NCBI RefSeq assembly: GCF_017355165.1
Contig: NZ_JADILK010000013.1
Location: 37,605-101,604, forward strand
Origin: Bacillus sp. SD075
Lineage (GTDB): Bacteria; Bacillota; Bacilli; Bacillales; DSM-1321
DNA: 64,000 nucleotides
Direction of reading: 5' to 3'
Shown: piece after piece, positions 51,291 to 60,648 of the stretch
Position numbering within the stretch: position 1 is the stretch's first letter
Layout: each line of letters starts with the position of its first letter
The notes under the pieces: model-generated
What the model saw: only the letters and a program-made list of their open reading frames with translations
Databases searched by the model: none
What the model was told of the DNA's origin: nothing
Position numbers and translations under genes: made by a program

Positions 51291-53048
51291 TCATGTTAAC
51301 CCTATCTCCCGGTTTCCTTTTTGTTTTAATAACGCAGGCTTTGTAACTGGCTGCGAAAGTGCGGTACATTCAGCAAAGGAAAACTGTTTACACCCTTTAC
51401 AACGGTTCTCATCCAGATTGGATATAGCTCTATTAATGGCATCACCCGTACTGGAAAAGAACCGTTCTTCACCAACCAGTTTAATAAAGCCAGTTTTTTT
51501 CAGCATTTCTTTAGGTTCCTGTTGAATCCCGGAAATCAACACTTGTCGATTATGAAACTTGAATTGCTTTACGATGTCGGTTAGAAGTGCTTCTCCCGAT
51601 GTATCAATAAATGGCACATTGCTCATTCTTAATAGAAGGACTTTTGGTTTAGAACGGATTATTTCTTCGAGTTCTTCTTGCAGCCTTTCGATTGAACCAA
51701 AGAATAAAGGTCCTTCTATCGTATAAATGTTAATCTGCGGACAGCTTGATCCTTGTTGGACCATTTCTGGTTTAACTAGTTTATCAGCTGGATCTGGTAA
51801 TACCTTTGATAATTTCAATGTACCGCTCATCAGTTTAACGAACGATAGAATGGCTAATAATAAACCGATCCCGACGCCGGTTGTCAAGTCAATCAATACG
51901 GTTAACATGAAGGTAACGATCAATACGATCGAGTCCATGGTTTTTGCTTTTAAGATATGCGAAAATTCTTTGCGTTCGCTCATATTCCATGCGACAAACA
52001 TAAGAATGGGGGCCATACTGGCCAAAGGAATGGCCGAAGCATATGGAGCCAAACTGACTAACACCAGCAATACCATCAGCCCATGGATCACACCTGATAT
52101 TGGGGAAACGGCACCGTTTTTAATATTCGTTGCGGTACGCGCGATGGCACCTGTAGCCGGGATGCCTCCAAATAAAGGCGTAATCATATTGGTCAATCCT
52201 TGCCCCATCAGCTCTTTATTGCTGTTATGTTTACTGTTGGTCATGCCGTCTGCCACTACAGCGGATAATAGTGATTCAATTCCTCCAAGCATGGCAATGA
52301 CCAAAGCAGCCGGAAGGAGTTCGATCACTAAGCCGCCCGTGATATGGGGAAACTGAAAATGGGGCAATGCATTAGGAATGGCGCCATAAGCCGAACCAAT
52401 GGTCGCTACCTGACCAGGAAAGAATAAGCTAGCGACTAGAGTTGATACAATCAATCCCAGCAATGCACCAGGGATTTTCGGTACATATTTTGGAGTTAAT
52501 ATGACGAGAGTTAAACTTATGATAGCTACCAGTACACTATAGATATTCACCGTATTGAAGTTCAATAAGATTTCTTTCATATTTAAAAGAAAGGCTTCTT
52601 CTTTTTTTAAGTTACTGAGTCCAAGGAAATTGGCAATCTGGCCAGAAAAGATAATCACTGCAATTCCAGCAGTAAAGCCAATGGTAACCGGACGTGGAAT
52701 AAACTTGATGAATCTTCCCAGTTTGAAGACACCTAAAAGAAAAATCATGATGCCTGCCAGGAAACCGGCGATTAACAGTTTTTCATATCCATACTGCATG
52801 ACCACACCGAACAAGACGGGGACAAAGGCTCCAGTCGGGCCTGCAATTTGATATTTCGATCCTCCAAAAAAGGAAACCATAATTCCTGCAATAATTGATG
52901 TGTACAGTCCGTATTCCGGTCTTACTCCAGAAGCAATCGCAAAAGCCATCGCTAAAGGAATCGCTACAATCCCAACTACCACCCCGGCAACCAGGTCTTT
53001 CTGAAAATGTCCTAAATTGTATCCTTCAAGCCTGTTAGAACCCATCAT
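51291..53048 (-). CDS. SulP-family anion transporter with STAS domain, probable bicarbonate transporter
   Basis: 585 residues. The SulP membrane part has about twelve helices (FQKDLVAGVVVGIVAIPLAMAFAIASGV, SKYQIAGPTGAFVPVLFGVV, GQGLTNMITPLFGGIPATGAIARTATNI). It is followed by a cytoplasmic STAS domain (LLLRMSNVPFIDTSGEALLTDIV) and a cysteine-rich tail (RCKGCKQFSFAECTAL). SulP proteins move sulfate, bicarbonate or other anions. The gene is directly behind a beta-carbonic anhydrase, the arrangement seen for BicA-type bicarbonate uptake. Substrate is inferred from the neighbour only. Confidence 0.87.
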   Translation of the reverse strand: MMGSNRLEGYNLGHFQKDLVAGVVVGIVAIPLAMAFAIASGVRPEYGLYTSIIAGIMVSFFGGSKYQIAGPTGAFVPVLFGVVMQYGYEKLLIAGFLAGIMIFLLGVFKLGRFIKFIPRPVTIGFTAGIAVIIFSGQIANFLGLSNLKKEEAFLLNMKEILLNFNTVNIYSVLVAIISLTLVILTPKYVPKIPGALLGLIVSTLVASLFFPGQVATIGSAYGAIPNALPHFQFPHITGGLVIELLPAALVIAMLGGIESLLSAVVADGMTNSKHNSNKELMGQGLTNMITPLFGGIPATGAIARTATNIKNGAVSPISGVIHGLMVLLVLVSLAPYASAIPLASMAPILMFVAWNMSERKEFSHILKAKTMDSIVLIVTFMLTVLIDLTTGVGIGLLLAILSFVKLMSGTLKLSKVLPDPADKLVKPEMVQQGSSCPQINIYTIEGPLFFGSIERLQEELEEIIRSKPKVLLLRMSNVPFIDTSGEALLTDIVKQFKFHNRQVLISGIQQEPKEMLKKTGFIKLVGEERFFSSTGDAINRAISNLDENRCKGCKQFSFAECTALSQPVTKPALLKQKGNREIGLT

Positions 53049-53063
53049 TTTATCGCTCCTTTT

Positions 53064-53657
53064 TTATTGAATATGTATTTCATCCTTGCTGACAATGTTG
53101 CTATATCCATCTATGATTCGATCCAATTTACCCGTTTCGGGATGGATGACCATACCATGAACGGCAATGGAATCCGGTAATAATGGATGGTTTTCGATCA
53201 AACGGACACTATTCATTACACTTTCCTCAACGCATTGAAAACCTGACAGCCACTTTGATAAATCAATACCAGAGTTTGTAAGGACATCAATTTGCTCCTG
53301 ACCGACTTCCTTCTGCTTTGCTGCGTCAAGCAGTGAAGAGGATTGAAGACCCACCATACCGCATCCGTGATGTCCGATCACACACACTTCCTCCACTTTC
53401 AGCTCATAAATAGCGACAAGGATACTGCGCATAATGCTGCCAAAAGGGTGCGAAACAATCGCTCCAGCGTTTTTAATGATTTTCGCATCTCCATTTCTTA
53501 ACCCCATCGCCTTTGGAAGCAATTCCAACAGACGGGTATCCATGCATGTTATGATGACGATCTTTTTATCGGGATACTTTGTCGTTTGAAACTCTTTATA
53601 TTTATTTTGATCGACAAACGTCTTGTTATAATCCAGAATGCTAGAAATAACTGACAT
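53064..53657 (-). CDS. Beta-class carbonic anhydrase
   Basis: 197 residues. Zinc ligands and catalytic dyad: CMDTR (Cys, Asp, Arg) near residues 39-43, then VIGHHGCGMVG (His, Cys). It interconverts CO2 and bicarbonate in the cytoplasm. It is close in length to YtiB/YbcF-type enzymes. First gene of a two-gene operon with the SulP transporter 15 bases downstream. AAGGAG precedes the ATG. Confidence 0.9.
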   Translation of the reverse strand: MSVISSILDYNKTFVDQNKYKEFQTTKYPDKKIVIITCMDTRLLELLPKAMGLRNGDAKIIKNAGAIVSHPFGSIMRSILVAIYELKVEEVCVIGHHGCGMVGLQSSSLLDAAKQKEVGQEQIDVLTNSGIDLSKWLSGFQCVEESVMNSVRLIENHPLLPDSIAVHGMVIHPETGKLDRIIDGYSNIVSKDEIHIQ

Positions 53658-53855
53658 TACTCATTCTCCTTTCGCTTGCAAATCTTTGTAAAGGTGTGAA
53701 AATGTTCTATGTACAATAATCCGTTGCCTTTCACCGGCCCTTTATTCCATGTTAGAGAAATTAAATTAGAGTTAAATGATAGAAGGATTAGAAATTAGTG
53801 AGAATTATTACATTTTCTTCTCTTTTTTTGCATATTTCTTACTCACCGAAGCCAA

Positions 53856-53902
53856 AAAAAGGGTGATGCATATTAGACAGCCAATATGCATCACCCCTTT
53901 TT
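53856..53902 (-). terminator. Intrinsic terminator of the YkoGHJ-like operon
   Basis: A perfect 14-base stem (53861-53874 with 53883-53896) containing ATGCAT, with T-tracts on both strands; it probably acts in both directions. Confidence 0.85.
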
Positions 53903-53944
53903 ATGAGTTGTTCCATTTCTGTCTAGATTAATACACCCTTTGTT

Positions 53945-54682
53945 TTATTCAGGGCCATCATTATCATTATCATCCTCTTCATCATCTTCCCATGTGATGG
54001 TTTTTACTTCTTTTGTGTAACCGTCCACTTGGACGACTGCGTCTCGATCGTCCTCTAATTCAACTTCGACCAAATAATAGGGTGTCTGATCTGAGGGCTG
54101 ATAAAATTCTGTATCGTCACCTGTCCCTTTTACATGTTTTTCCGCAATTGCAATTGCTTCGTTTTCTGTAATGATACTATCTGCTACCATTTTCGAACCA
54201 ATAATAGCTCCTGTATACGGGTTGAGTATTAATGTGATTTTTTCGTTATCCTTATTTACCACTGCTTTATAATAGGAGTTGTCTTTCTCCTTCACAAAAT
54301 CAATTTGTTCCAGGTCACCTTGTGAGGAAATACGCGCCATTATTTCATTTTGGTTCAGTTGCTTTTGGGGTATTTTTTCCGTCGTTTCTTCAGCTGCATG
54401 AACTATTATTTCCTTTATAGAACGAACTTCACCGCTTTTCGCATCCATCCTAATTTGATATACCCCGGTTTCAAGCTGCATGTCAATCTGATATTCTTCA
54501 CCTTCACTTTTCGTTGTCTTTATAATGGTTCCAGGATATCTATCCTTTGCTGTCTGGTTCACTTCTTCTTCCGTCAAGCTTTCCGCGGATAATGATGGAG
54601 CCCACCATTGAAATCCGACGAATAATGACAGACCAAAAACAAGAGCCGATCCAGCTGTTATCAGCACTTTTCCATTCTTCAT
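53945..54682 (-). CDS. PepSY-domain membrane protein (YkoJ-like)
   Basis: 245 residues from the ATG at 54682 with GGGGGAT before it. One N-terminal membrane anchor (VLITAGSALVFGLSLFVGFQWW), then tandem PepSY domains outside the membrane (AKDRYPGTIIKTTKSEGEEYQIDM, ALAIAEKHVKGTGDDTEFYQPS-like region ending IAEKHVKG, EVELEDDRDAVVQVDGYTKEV) and an acidic tail (EDDEEDDNDNDG). PepSY domains are thought to inhibit peptidases or sense the envelope. It follows the two-component genes as ykoJ follows ykoGH. Confidence 0.82.
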   Translation of the reverse strand: MKNGKVLITAGSALVFGLSLFVGFQWWAPSLSAESLTEEEVNQTAKDRYPGTIIKTTKSEGEEYQIDMQLETGVYQIRMDAKSGEVRSIKEIIVHAAEETTEKIPQKQLNQNEIMARISSQGDLEQIDFVKEKDNSYYKAVVNKDNEKITLILNPYTGAIIGSKMVADSIITENEAIAIAEKHVKGTGDDTEFYQPSDQTPYYLVEVELEDDRDAVVQVDGYTKEVKTITWEDDEEDDNDNDGPE

Positions 54683-54752
54683 CGTATCCCCCATCCAACG
54701 TCATTTTGGCATTATTGCATCTTAAAATGATCCCTCGATAGGAATTCACTAG

Positions 54753-56105
54753 TTAAGGGACTTCATTAAATAAAAGAGTAACGTTCGTTCCCCTGCCTTC
54801 GAGACTATCCATTTCAACCCGTACATCAATTGCCTCAGCAATTTCCCTTGCCATGGAAAGCCCCAATCCTGTACCGCCCCGCTTTCGGCTCCTTGCTTTA
54901 TCTACACGATAAAAGCGATCGAACACTTTTGGCAATTCAGCCTTTGGAATTCCATCCCCTCTGTCCTCGATGCGGATATATGCTTCATTACTTGTTTTCC
55001 CTATGTAGACTGAGATATGTTCATCACTATATTTTCTTGCATTGTCCAAAAAAATAAACAAAAGCTGTTTTAACTTTTGAACGTCCGTTACTGTTTCAAT
55101 CGCATCGCCACTATAAATCTCCACGGTTCGATTGTATGCATTTTTATATACTTTCGCTAACTCTGCAATGATATCGGTCAAATTGACGTTTTCTTTCTCT
55201 ATATTCCATTTTTCCTGATGCTTTGCAAGCAGGAGCATTTGCTCTGTCATCTCTCTCATTCTAATCGCTTCAGAATGAATGGCCTCTATGGATTCACCGA
55301 ACAAATCAGGCCGCTCCATCCCCTTTCTTTTCAAAAGGCTTGCATAGCTTTCGATGACAGTTAACGGTGTTTTTAATTCATGTGAAGCATTCGATACGAA
55401 TTGCTCCTGTTTTTCGAAGTTAGCTTGTAGCAAATCGATCATGTGATTAAAGGTTTTCCCCATTTCCACAAGCTCATCTTTTGATTTTTCCTCTAGGCTA
55501 AGACGCTTAAATTGGCCGCTTGTTTGAATTTCCTTCATCGTATCAATCATCGATCGAATCGGACGGGCGATGAAGTTACTAAGAATAGTGCTTGATATCA
55601 GAACAGGTATCATGGCAATGACCGTTACAGCGATTAATACGATGCGCAGAACAGCGAGCATTTCTTCGGTTGCTGTCATGCCTTTCGTGATTTGAAGATT
55701 AACTATACTCCCATCCCCCCAAACGATCGGATTTGAAACGAATACATACTTTTTCTGATGATAGGTGATGATCACACTCTTCTCACCTGGATAAAAGCTA
55801 TTATTTCGATAGCTTAATTGTTTTTCAGAATTGGATGTCACAGCCATTCCTTTTCGTTGACCTTCTTTTACAATGCCAATCATGCCATCTATAGGCAAAA
55901 AAGCTCGAAGTAAATCATTCGATGAAATATGATTAACATTTTTACTAACATCAAAGGCAATTTTCCCTGTCTCCGCTTTCGCACGATTAAGTTCGTTCAC
56001 CATCATCAGATTACTGAAAACAAAATAAATGGAAGCATTCATCAAAAGGAGCAGGAAAATGAATAACACCGCTGTATATAGATTTATTTTCTTCCGCAGT
56101 CTCAT
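54753..56105 (-). CDS. Sensor histidine kinase (YkoH-like)
   Basis: 450 residues. Two membrane helices flank an extracellular sensor of about 120 residues. A HAMP domain follows, then the H-box SNASHELKTPLTVIESYASLL, and a catalytic domain with DNARKYSDEH, DRGDGIPKAELPKVFDRFYRVDKARSRKRGGTGLGLS. This is an EnvZ-type kinase. The ATG overlaps the response regulator stop by four bases, so the two are made together. Confidence 0.9.
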   Translation of the reverse strand: MRLRKKINLYTAVLFIFLLLLMNASIYFVFSNLMMVNELNRAKAETGKIAFDVSKNVNHISSNDLLRAFLPIDGMIGIVKEGQRKGMAVTSNSEKQLSYRNNSFYPGEKSVIITYHQKKYVFVSNPIVWGDGSIVNLQITKGMTATEEMLAVLRIVLIAVTVIAMIPVLISSTILSNFIARPIRSMIDTMKEIQTSGQFKRLSLEEKSKDELVEMGKTFNHMIDLLQANFEKQEQFVSNASHELKTPLTVIESYASLLKRKGMERPDLFGESIEAIHSEAIRMREMTEQMLLLAKHQEKWNIEKENVNLTDIIAELAKVYKNAYNRTVEIYSGDAIETVTDVQKLKQLLFIFLDNARKYSDEHISVYIGKTSNEAYIRIEDRGDGIPKAELPKVFDRFYRVDKARSRKRGGTGLGLSMAREIAEAIDVRVEMDSLEGRGTNVTLLFNEVP

Positions 56106-56800
56106 TTTGCTTCCTTCATGACGTAGCCAACGCCTCTTACGGTATGAATAAGCCGTGTATCAAAGCCATATTCGAGCTTTTTGCGAACATATCGGATATA
56201 CACATCCACCACGTTTGTTTCTCCATAGAAATCATACCCCCAAACCGCTTCCAGAATTTGATCCCGGTTTAGCACTTGACGCTTATTCTTCAGTAAATAA
56301 AGAAGTAAATCATACTCTTTTGGCGTTAAGTCAATTTCACTTTCACCTCTAATGACTTCGCGCGTTTTGACATTTACCTTTAGATCAGCCGTATTGAGCC
56401 ATTCATCATCTTCACCTTCCATTGAAGGCGCTGTGCACATTCTTAAAACCGCACGAATTCGGGCAAGTAATTCCTCAATTTGGAAAGGTTTAGTGATGTA
56501 GTCGTTCGCGCCGAAATCAAGACCGGAAACCTTATCTTCAACCGAGCCTTTTGCAGTTAACAGGATGACAGGAGTGAGATTATTTTTCGCACGAATTTTA
56601 CGAAGCAGTTCGATCCCGCTTATGCCCGGAAGCATCACATCCAATAAGATCAAATCCCATTTTCCTGATCGATACGCTTCAAGGGCTTCAATTCCGTCCA
56701 TTGCCTTTCCGATTTGGTAGCCTTCGATTTCAAGCTCTAATTCAAGCAGTCTTATGATTTTTTCTTCGTCTTCTACAATTAGTATAGACTCTTTACTCAT
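56102..56800 (-). CDS. OmpR-family response regulator (YkoG-like)
   Basis: 232 residues. The receiver domain has acidic residues in IVEDEEK, the phospho-acceptor Asp in LILLDVMLPGISG and the Lys in ITKPFQ. The winged-helix output domain (DLTPKEYDLLLYLLKNKRQVLNRDQILEAVWGYDFYGETNVVDVYIRYVRKKLE) is of OmpR/PhoB type. It is first in the operon with kinase and PepSY genes; AAGGAGG precedes the ATG. Target genes unknown; the PepSY gene is a likely one. Confidence 0.92.
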   Translation of the reverse strand: MSKESILIVEDEEKIIRLLELELEIEGYQIGKAMDGIEALEAYRSGKWDLILLDVMLPGISGIELLRKIRAKNNLTPVILLTAKGSVEDKVSGLDFGANDYITKPFQIEELLARIRAVLRMCTAPSMEGEDDEWLNTADLKVNVKTREVIRGESEIDLTPKEYDLLLYLLKNKRQVLNRDQILEAVWGYDFYGETNVVDVYIRYVRKKLEYGFDTRLIHTVRGVGYVMKEAK

Positions 56801-56902
56801 TTGTAAGGCCTCCTTTAGTTTGGACTGTACCCATTCATGTGTTATTCATTTTAAATTTAAATGGATTGGATTATCCGTATGCATGCCTGTTCGTTCATAA
56901 GA

Positions 56903-56923
56903 AAAAGGCTGCCTCAGCAACCT
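56903..56923 (-). terminator. Intrinsic terminator of the PhzF-like gene
   Basis: On the minus strand GGTTGC and GCAGCC pair around TGAG and are followed by TTTTTCTT. Confidence 0.65.
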
Positions 56924-56944
56924 TCCTTATTTTGAAGTAGGTTA

Positions 56945-57826
56945 TTAAAGAAACCATTCACCTTGTGCAATTTTCACTACTTTACCTCCTACATGAACAT
57001 CGATTTCCCCGTTCACATCACCTGCTTTTAAAAACAATAAAGAAGGTCTTTCGATTTCGCATCCCTGTTCTACACGAATGTCTATTTCACTTTTTTTAAA
57101 ATACCGGTATTTAACTAAGTAAGCAGCTAAACATCCATTAGAACTGCCAGTGGCTGCATCTTCTGGGATACCATAATATTCCGCAAAGTCTCGAACATTC
57201 AAATCATTTTTCGAATCATACGTTTCTGGGGAAAAAACCATAATGGCTTTGGCATCCGTGTGTTCAATTAATTTAAAATACTTTTCTCTATTAATCTTTA
57301 CTATTCTAACGGCTTCCAATGATTTTAATGGGACAACAAGCACTGGGAGCCCCGTCGAAACTTCTTGAATGGGAAATCTATCATCTATGTTTTCTTTATG
57401 TATATTTAAAACATCAAAAATTTCATCTGTATCTAAAATTCGTCCAAAAGTTGGTTCATTTTGTTTCATCCATAGAAGCTCTTCTTGATTATTGAATGAT
57501 ACTGTTATCTGTCCACCTTTAAAGTTTAAAATAATGGTATCCAATGGTGCTTCTAATACTTCGTTATGAATGATATATGCAGTTCCTAAAGTCGGATGTC
57601 CAGCAAAAGGAACCTCTTCATTAGGTGTGAAAATTCGAACATCATAGCCGCCATCATTTTTTGAATCAGACAAGATAAAGGTTGTCTCGGAAAAATTAAT
57701 TTCTTTGGCAATTTGTTGCATTTCATTATCCGGAATACTTCCAGCGTTTTTAAAAACCGCGAGTTGATTTCCTGTATATTTTCCATTTGAAAACACATCA
57801 ACAATAGCATAATTAATCCTCTCCAT
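56945..57826 (-). CDS. PhzF-family isomerase/epimerase
   Basis: 293 residues of the PhzF/diaminopimelate-epimerase fold: VDVFSNGKYTGNQLAVF with the catalytic Glu in INFSETTFIL (family motif E-x-TF), VRIFTPNEEVPFAGHPTLGTAYI, and the second-lobe DFAEYYGIPEDAATGSSNGCLAAYL. PhzF enzymes isomerise trans-2,3-dihydro-3-hydroxyanthranilate in phenazine producers, but most members, as here, stand alone with unknown substrate. GAGGAGAA precedes the ATG. Confidence 0.88.
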   Translation of the reverse strand: MERINYAIVDVFSNGKYTGNQLAVFKNAGSIPDNEMQQIAKEINFSETTFILSDSKNDGGYDVRIFTPNEEVPFAGHPTLGTAYIIHNEVLEAPLDTIILNFKGGQITVSFNNQEELLWMKQNEPTFGRILDTDEIFDVLNIHKENIDDRFPIQEVSTGLPVLVVPLKSLEAVRIVKINREKYFKLIEHTDAKAIMVFSPETYDSKNDLNVRDFAEYYGIPEDAATGSSNGCLAAYLVKYRYFKKSEIDIRVEQGCEIERPSLLFLKAGDVNGEIDVHVGGKVVKIAQGEWFL

Positions 57827-58024
57827 AAGACTTCTCCTCGTTTATAGTTTTTTTTAACGAATGTCCCAATTATTGCATGTAAATTTTGAAAATTAAAGTC
57901 GCTATTTGCCCAGTTAGCTCCAAAAAAAAAGAGCTGCCAAAGCAACTCTCATGTTAAAAGCCCTATTTACTTTGTACCTGATTTCAATCTGTTCCTGCCA
58001 AATATTTTTTTAAGACTTACGCAT

Positions 58025-58312
58025 TTATATAGGTTTGATAAACTTACACCCACTAAAAATAATTGGAAATCCCAAAGGATTTGGAATCCATATCCTTTTC
58101 GCTGATAGTAGAACTTCATCCAATCGTTGAATTTCAACCCTTTTTTTCGTGGGACCTTTTTTCATTAATTTACTTCCAGCTTCTCTTAAAAACCTTTCTT
58201 TTTGCTCTGCTTTAGTCCTGCTAATTGTTTTCGTGTAAACATGATGGGGTTGGGGTTGTTCCAGTATTTTCTTCATTGATTGTTTTAATGAATCAAATGG
58301 TATTTTTTTCAT
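58025..58312 (-). CDS. Hypothetical basic protein, 95 aa
   Basis: A minus-strand frame with basic composition (MKKIPFDSLKQSMKKILEQ, RTKAEQKERFLREAGSKLMKKGPTK) and an uncharged end (IWIPNPLGFPIIFSGCKF). The ribosome site is weak. No family recognised. It lies in a stretch with another broken small frame, so it may be a remnant. Confidence 0.35.
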   Translation of the reverse strand: MKKIPFDSLKQSMKKILEQPQPHHVYTKTISRTKAEQKERFLREAGSKLMKKGPTKKRVEIQRLDEVLLSAKRIWIPNPLGFPIIFSGCKFIKPI

Positions 58313-58319
58313 TATTCCA

Positions 58320-58508
58320 GGTGAAAATGACAGCTCTAATCATGTTCTTTTTCAATCTGACTACTTGTAGCTAAAGCATGTTTATGTCGATTAATGGCAT
58401 GCAATAATGTGTGATACTGCATATTTGAAAACGCCAAGACTCAATGTCCTGTAATGGACGTTCCATTTCATGAATACTATCACCCTCTATTTTTTTACGG
58501 ATACTATA
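58320..58508 (-). pseudogene. Possible frameshifted small protein, unrecognised
   Basis: Two adjoining minus-strand frames make protein-like sense: EGDSIHEMERPLQDIESWRFQ, then NMQYHTLLHAINRHKH, ALATSSQIEKEHD, stop. They join if one A is added in the CAAAT run near 58429. GAGGGTGA lies upstream of an ATG. No family recognised, so this is a reading of composition only. The remaining spacer to 58665 holds nothing clear. Confidence 0.3.
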
Positions 58509-58665
58509 TTATAGGTTTCATCACCCTTGTTAATACTCCCTCGGTCACAAGGCTGCCCATCGCCACCTGGATAAAAAATGGTTGGATCGAACACAACAAA
58601 TCTGTCTTGTATTAAAACAATATTTGCCCAACATTCTTATATATATCTATTCTCTGCATATAACT

Positions 58666-59724
58666 CTATCGTATCCACTTTTCCCCCTCTTTCGTTGCCT
58701 TAATATCCTCCACCAGCATTTCAACATGTTCTTTTTTCGTAGCCCAACTGGTACAAAATCTTACAGCACTGTGTGTAGCATCGATTTTTTCCCAGAAGGA
58801 GAATGAATACTTTTTGCCTAGTTCCAAAATTACATCTTCCGGCAAAATGGGAAACTGCTGATTCGATGTGGAATCATATCGTAATGAAAATCCATTTTCA
58901 ACAAACGCATCTCGAATCATCATTGACATTTCTACTGCATGATTAGAAATTTCATAGTATAAGCCATCTTCAAATAAGGTTTCAAACTGGATCCCCAATA
59001 GTCTCCCTTTAGCCAGTAATCCTCCCTTTTGCTTGATGAAATATCGGAAATCCTTTTTCAGGGCATCATTCATGATGACTGCCGCTTCACCAAACATCGC
59101 ACCAATTTTCGTTCCTCCTATATAGAACGCATCACATAGGCTTGCAATATCTGCCAAGGTCAGATCGCTGTCCATTGAAGCCAAACCATACCCTAATCTA
59201 GCGCCATCCAATACCAATGGCAAACCACATTCCCGGCAAACTTTACTTAACGCTTCCAATTCGGCTTTACTATAAGTCGTTCCATTTTCTGTAGGGTTGG
59301 AAATATAGACCAAGCCTGGCTGTACCATATGCTCATGAGTGACATCATTCCAGTGGGCATCATATAATTCTTTCACCTGCTCAGCTTGAATTTTCCCATC
59401 ATCACTCGGCAAAGTAAGCACCTTATGACCAGTGGCTTCAATGGCTCCTGTTTCATGCACGGCGATATGACCAGTAATTGCTGCTACTGCACCTTGATGC
59501 GGGCGCAAAATTGAAGCGATAATCGTTGTATTCGTTTGTGTTCCTCCTACTAAAAAGTGTATATCTGCATTCGCCGCATCACACTCTTTTCGAATGTAAG
59601 CTCTTGCTTGTTCACAGTGCATATCCACTCCATACCCAGGTGTTTGTTCTTCATTGGTTTCTATTAATCGTTTCAGAATTCGCTTATGAGCACCTTCTGT
59701 ATAATCATTTTCAAAACGTATCAT
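58666..59724 (-). CDS. Low-specificity threonine aldolase-family PLP enzyme
   Basis: 352 residues of the beta-eliminating lyase / threonine aldolase fold. FLVGGTQTNTTII near residue 58 binds the cofactor phosphate, LVLDGARLGYGLA holds the PLP-binding Asp and Arg, and the Schiff-base lysine is in IGGTKIGAMFGEA. It splits threonine or allo-threonine to glycine and acetaldehyde, or related beta-hydroxy amino acids. It starts one base after the MarR gene ends, so the regulator and enzyme share a transcript. Confidence 0.85.
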   Translation of the reverse strand: MIRFENDYTEGAHKRILKRLIETNEEQTPGYGVDMHCEQARAYIRKECDAANADIHFLVGGTQTNTTIIASILRPHQGAVAAITGHIAVHETGAIEATGHKVLTLPSDDGKIQAEQVKELYDAHWNDVTHEHMVQPGLVYISNPTENGTTYSKAELEALSKVCRECGLPLVLDGARLGYGLASMDSDLTLADIASLCDAFYIGGTKIGAMFGEAAVIMNDALKKDFRYFIKQKGGLLAKGRLLGIQFETLFEDGLYYEISNHAVEMSMMIRDAFVENGFSLRYDSTSNQQFPILPEDVILELGKKYSFSFWEKIDATHSAVRFCTSWATKKEHVEMLVEDIKATKEGEKWIR

Positions 59725-59725
59725 C

Positions 59726-60169
59726 CTATATTCTCCCCAAACTATCCAATTTCTGCTGAATGAACATCATAGAAGCATGGATTTCTTTTATTTCATTTTG
59801 TGATAATCCCTGAAATAACCTCACTAATTGTTTATCTGATTTTTCATTAATCTGGTTAAAAAGAGTAATCCCTTTAGGAGTCAACCGAATAAGACTAGTT
59901 CTGTTATCCAAAATCGAGTTTTCCTTAATAACCAGTCCATCTTTACATAGCTTGGTAATTATCCTACTCATATAACTGCGATCAATTTCCAGTTTATCAA
60001 CTAAATTATTTGCTATGCACTGCTCCATCAAACCGATTTCTAAAATTACCCGTGCCTCAGTGAAAGAATATCCGGTATCCAAAATATGCTTATCCAATAC
60101 ACCAAGTATATTTGTATAAAATCTATTGAATTGCCGTATATCAGCTATGGTATTTTTATTTATATTCAT
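59726..60169 (-). CDS. MarR-family transcriptional regulator
   Basis: 147 residues. Winged helix: LVDKLEIDRSYMSRIITKLCKDGLVIKENSILDNRTSLIRLTPKG, with dimerising helices at both ends. It heads a two-gene operon with the threonine aldolase. AAGGAAG precedes the ATG. A pair of TTAGTGGA sites surrounds its own promoter, suggesting autoregulation. Confidence 0.87.
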   Translation of the reverse strand: MNINKNTIADIRQFNRFYTNILGVLDKHILDTGYSFTEARVILEIGLMEQCIANNLVDKLEIDRSYMSRIITKLCKDGLVIKENSILDNRTSLIRLTPKGITLFNQINEKSDKQLVRLFQGLSQNEIKEIHASMMFIQQKLDSLGRI

Positions 60170-60183
60170 TCTTGACTTCCTTT

Positions 60184-60234
60184 TTAGTGGACTTTATCCA
60201 CTAATACTGTATTGTGATTAGTGGACTTTGTCAA
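60184..60234 (-). promoter_or_regulatory. Promoter and palindromic operator of the MarR operon
   Basis: Minus strand: -35 TTGACA (60229-60234), 17-base spacer, -10 TACAGT (60206-60211). The inverted repeat TTAGTGGA/TCCACTAA (60184-60191, 60197-60204) lies just downstream of -10, and a second copy of TTAGTGGACTTT (60218-60229) lies in the spacer. Confidence 0.7.
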
Positions 60235-60501
60235 CATTTTCATAAACCTTTGAAGGATCAATCGATACCGCTCGTTTAACCCCTTTCAAACTTTTAGCCC
60301 TGATAAAACAACCGTTCCACTTGCCCTTTAGGTAAGATTCTCTAAATGCATTAACCTGCCAAGTGCAATAAAAAAAGGAGCTGCCAAAAAGCAGCCCAAA
60401 CGGTTTTTTATATTGCTGATTTCACAAATGAAGGAGGGAGTAGGATGGAGAAGATCATTAGAAAAGATAGAAAAACGCCCCAAAAAAGATGTTCAATTTA
60501 A
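60235..60501. other. Intergenic region with a weak terminator
   Basis: No gene. The hairpin GCTGC/GCAGC at 60380-60395 with seven T on the minus strand can end the 48-residue gene that follows. Otherwise plain. Confidence 0.4.
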
Positions 60502-60648
60502 TCATTTTTTCTTTATTTTACCGTCGTTCCCCTGGTCAATACCAGAAGCGTTATTAACTATTTGTGGAAACAAGTTCAACCCCTGATCCAAAGCATTCAT
60601 TGAATCGGCTTTTTGGCCGATTTTTTTTGATTTTTCTTGTTTTTTCAT
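60502..60648 (-). CDS. Small hypothetical protein, 48 aa
   Basis: ATG at 60648 with a perfect AGGAGG upstream. Lysine-rich ends (KKQEKSKKIGQKADSMNALD and GKIKKK) enclose GLNLFPQIVNNASGIDQG. No membrane segment or signal peptide. The strong ribosome site and a terminator behind it make it a real gene. Similar short basic proteins in spore formers are sometimes spore components, but I do not recognise this one. Confidence 0.55.
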   Translation of the reverse strand: MKKQEKSKKIGQKADSMNALDQGLNLFPQIVNNASGIDQGNDGKIKKK

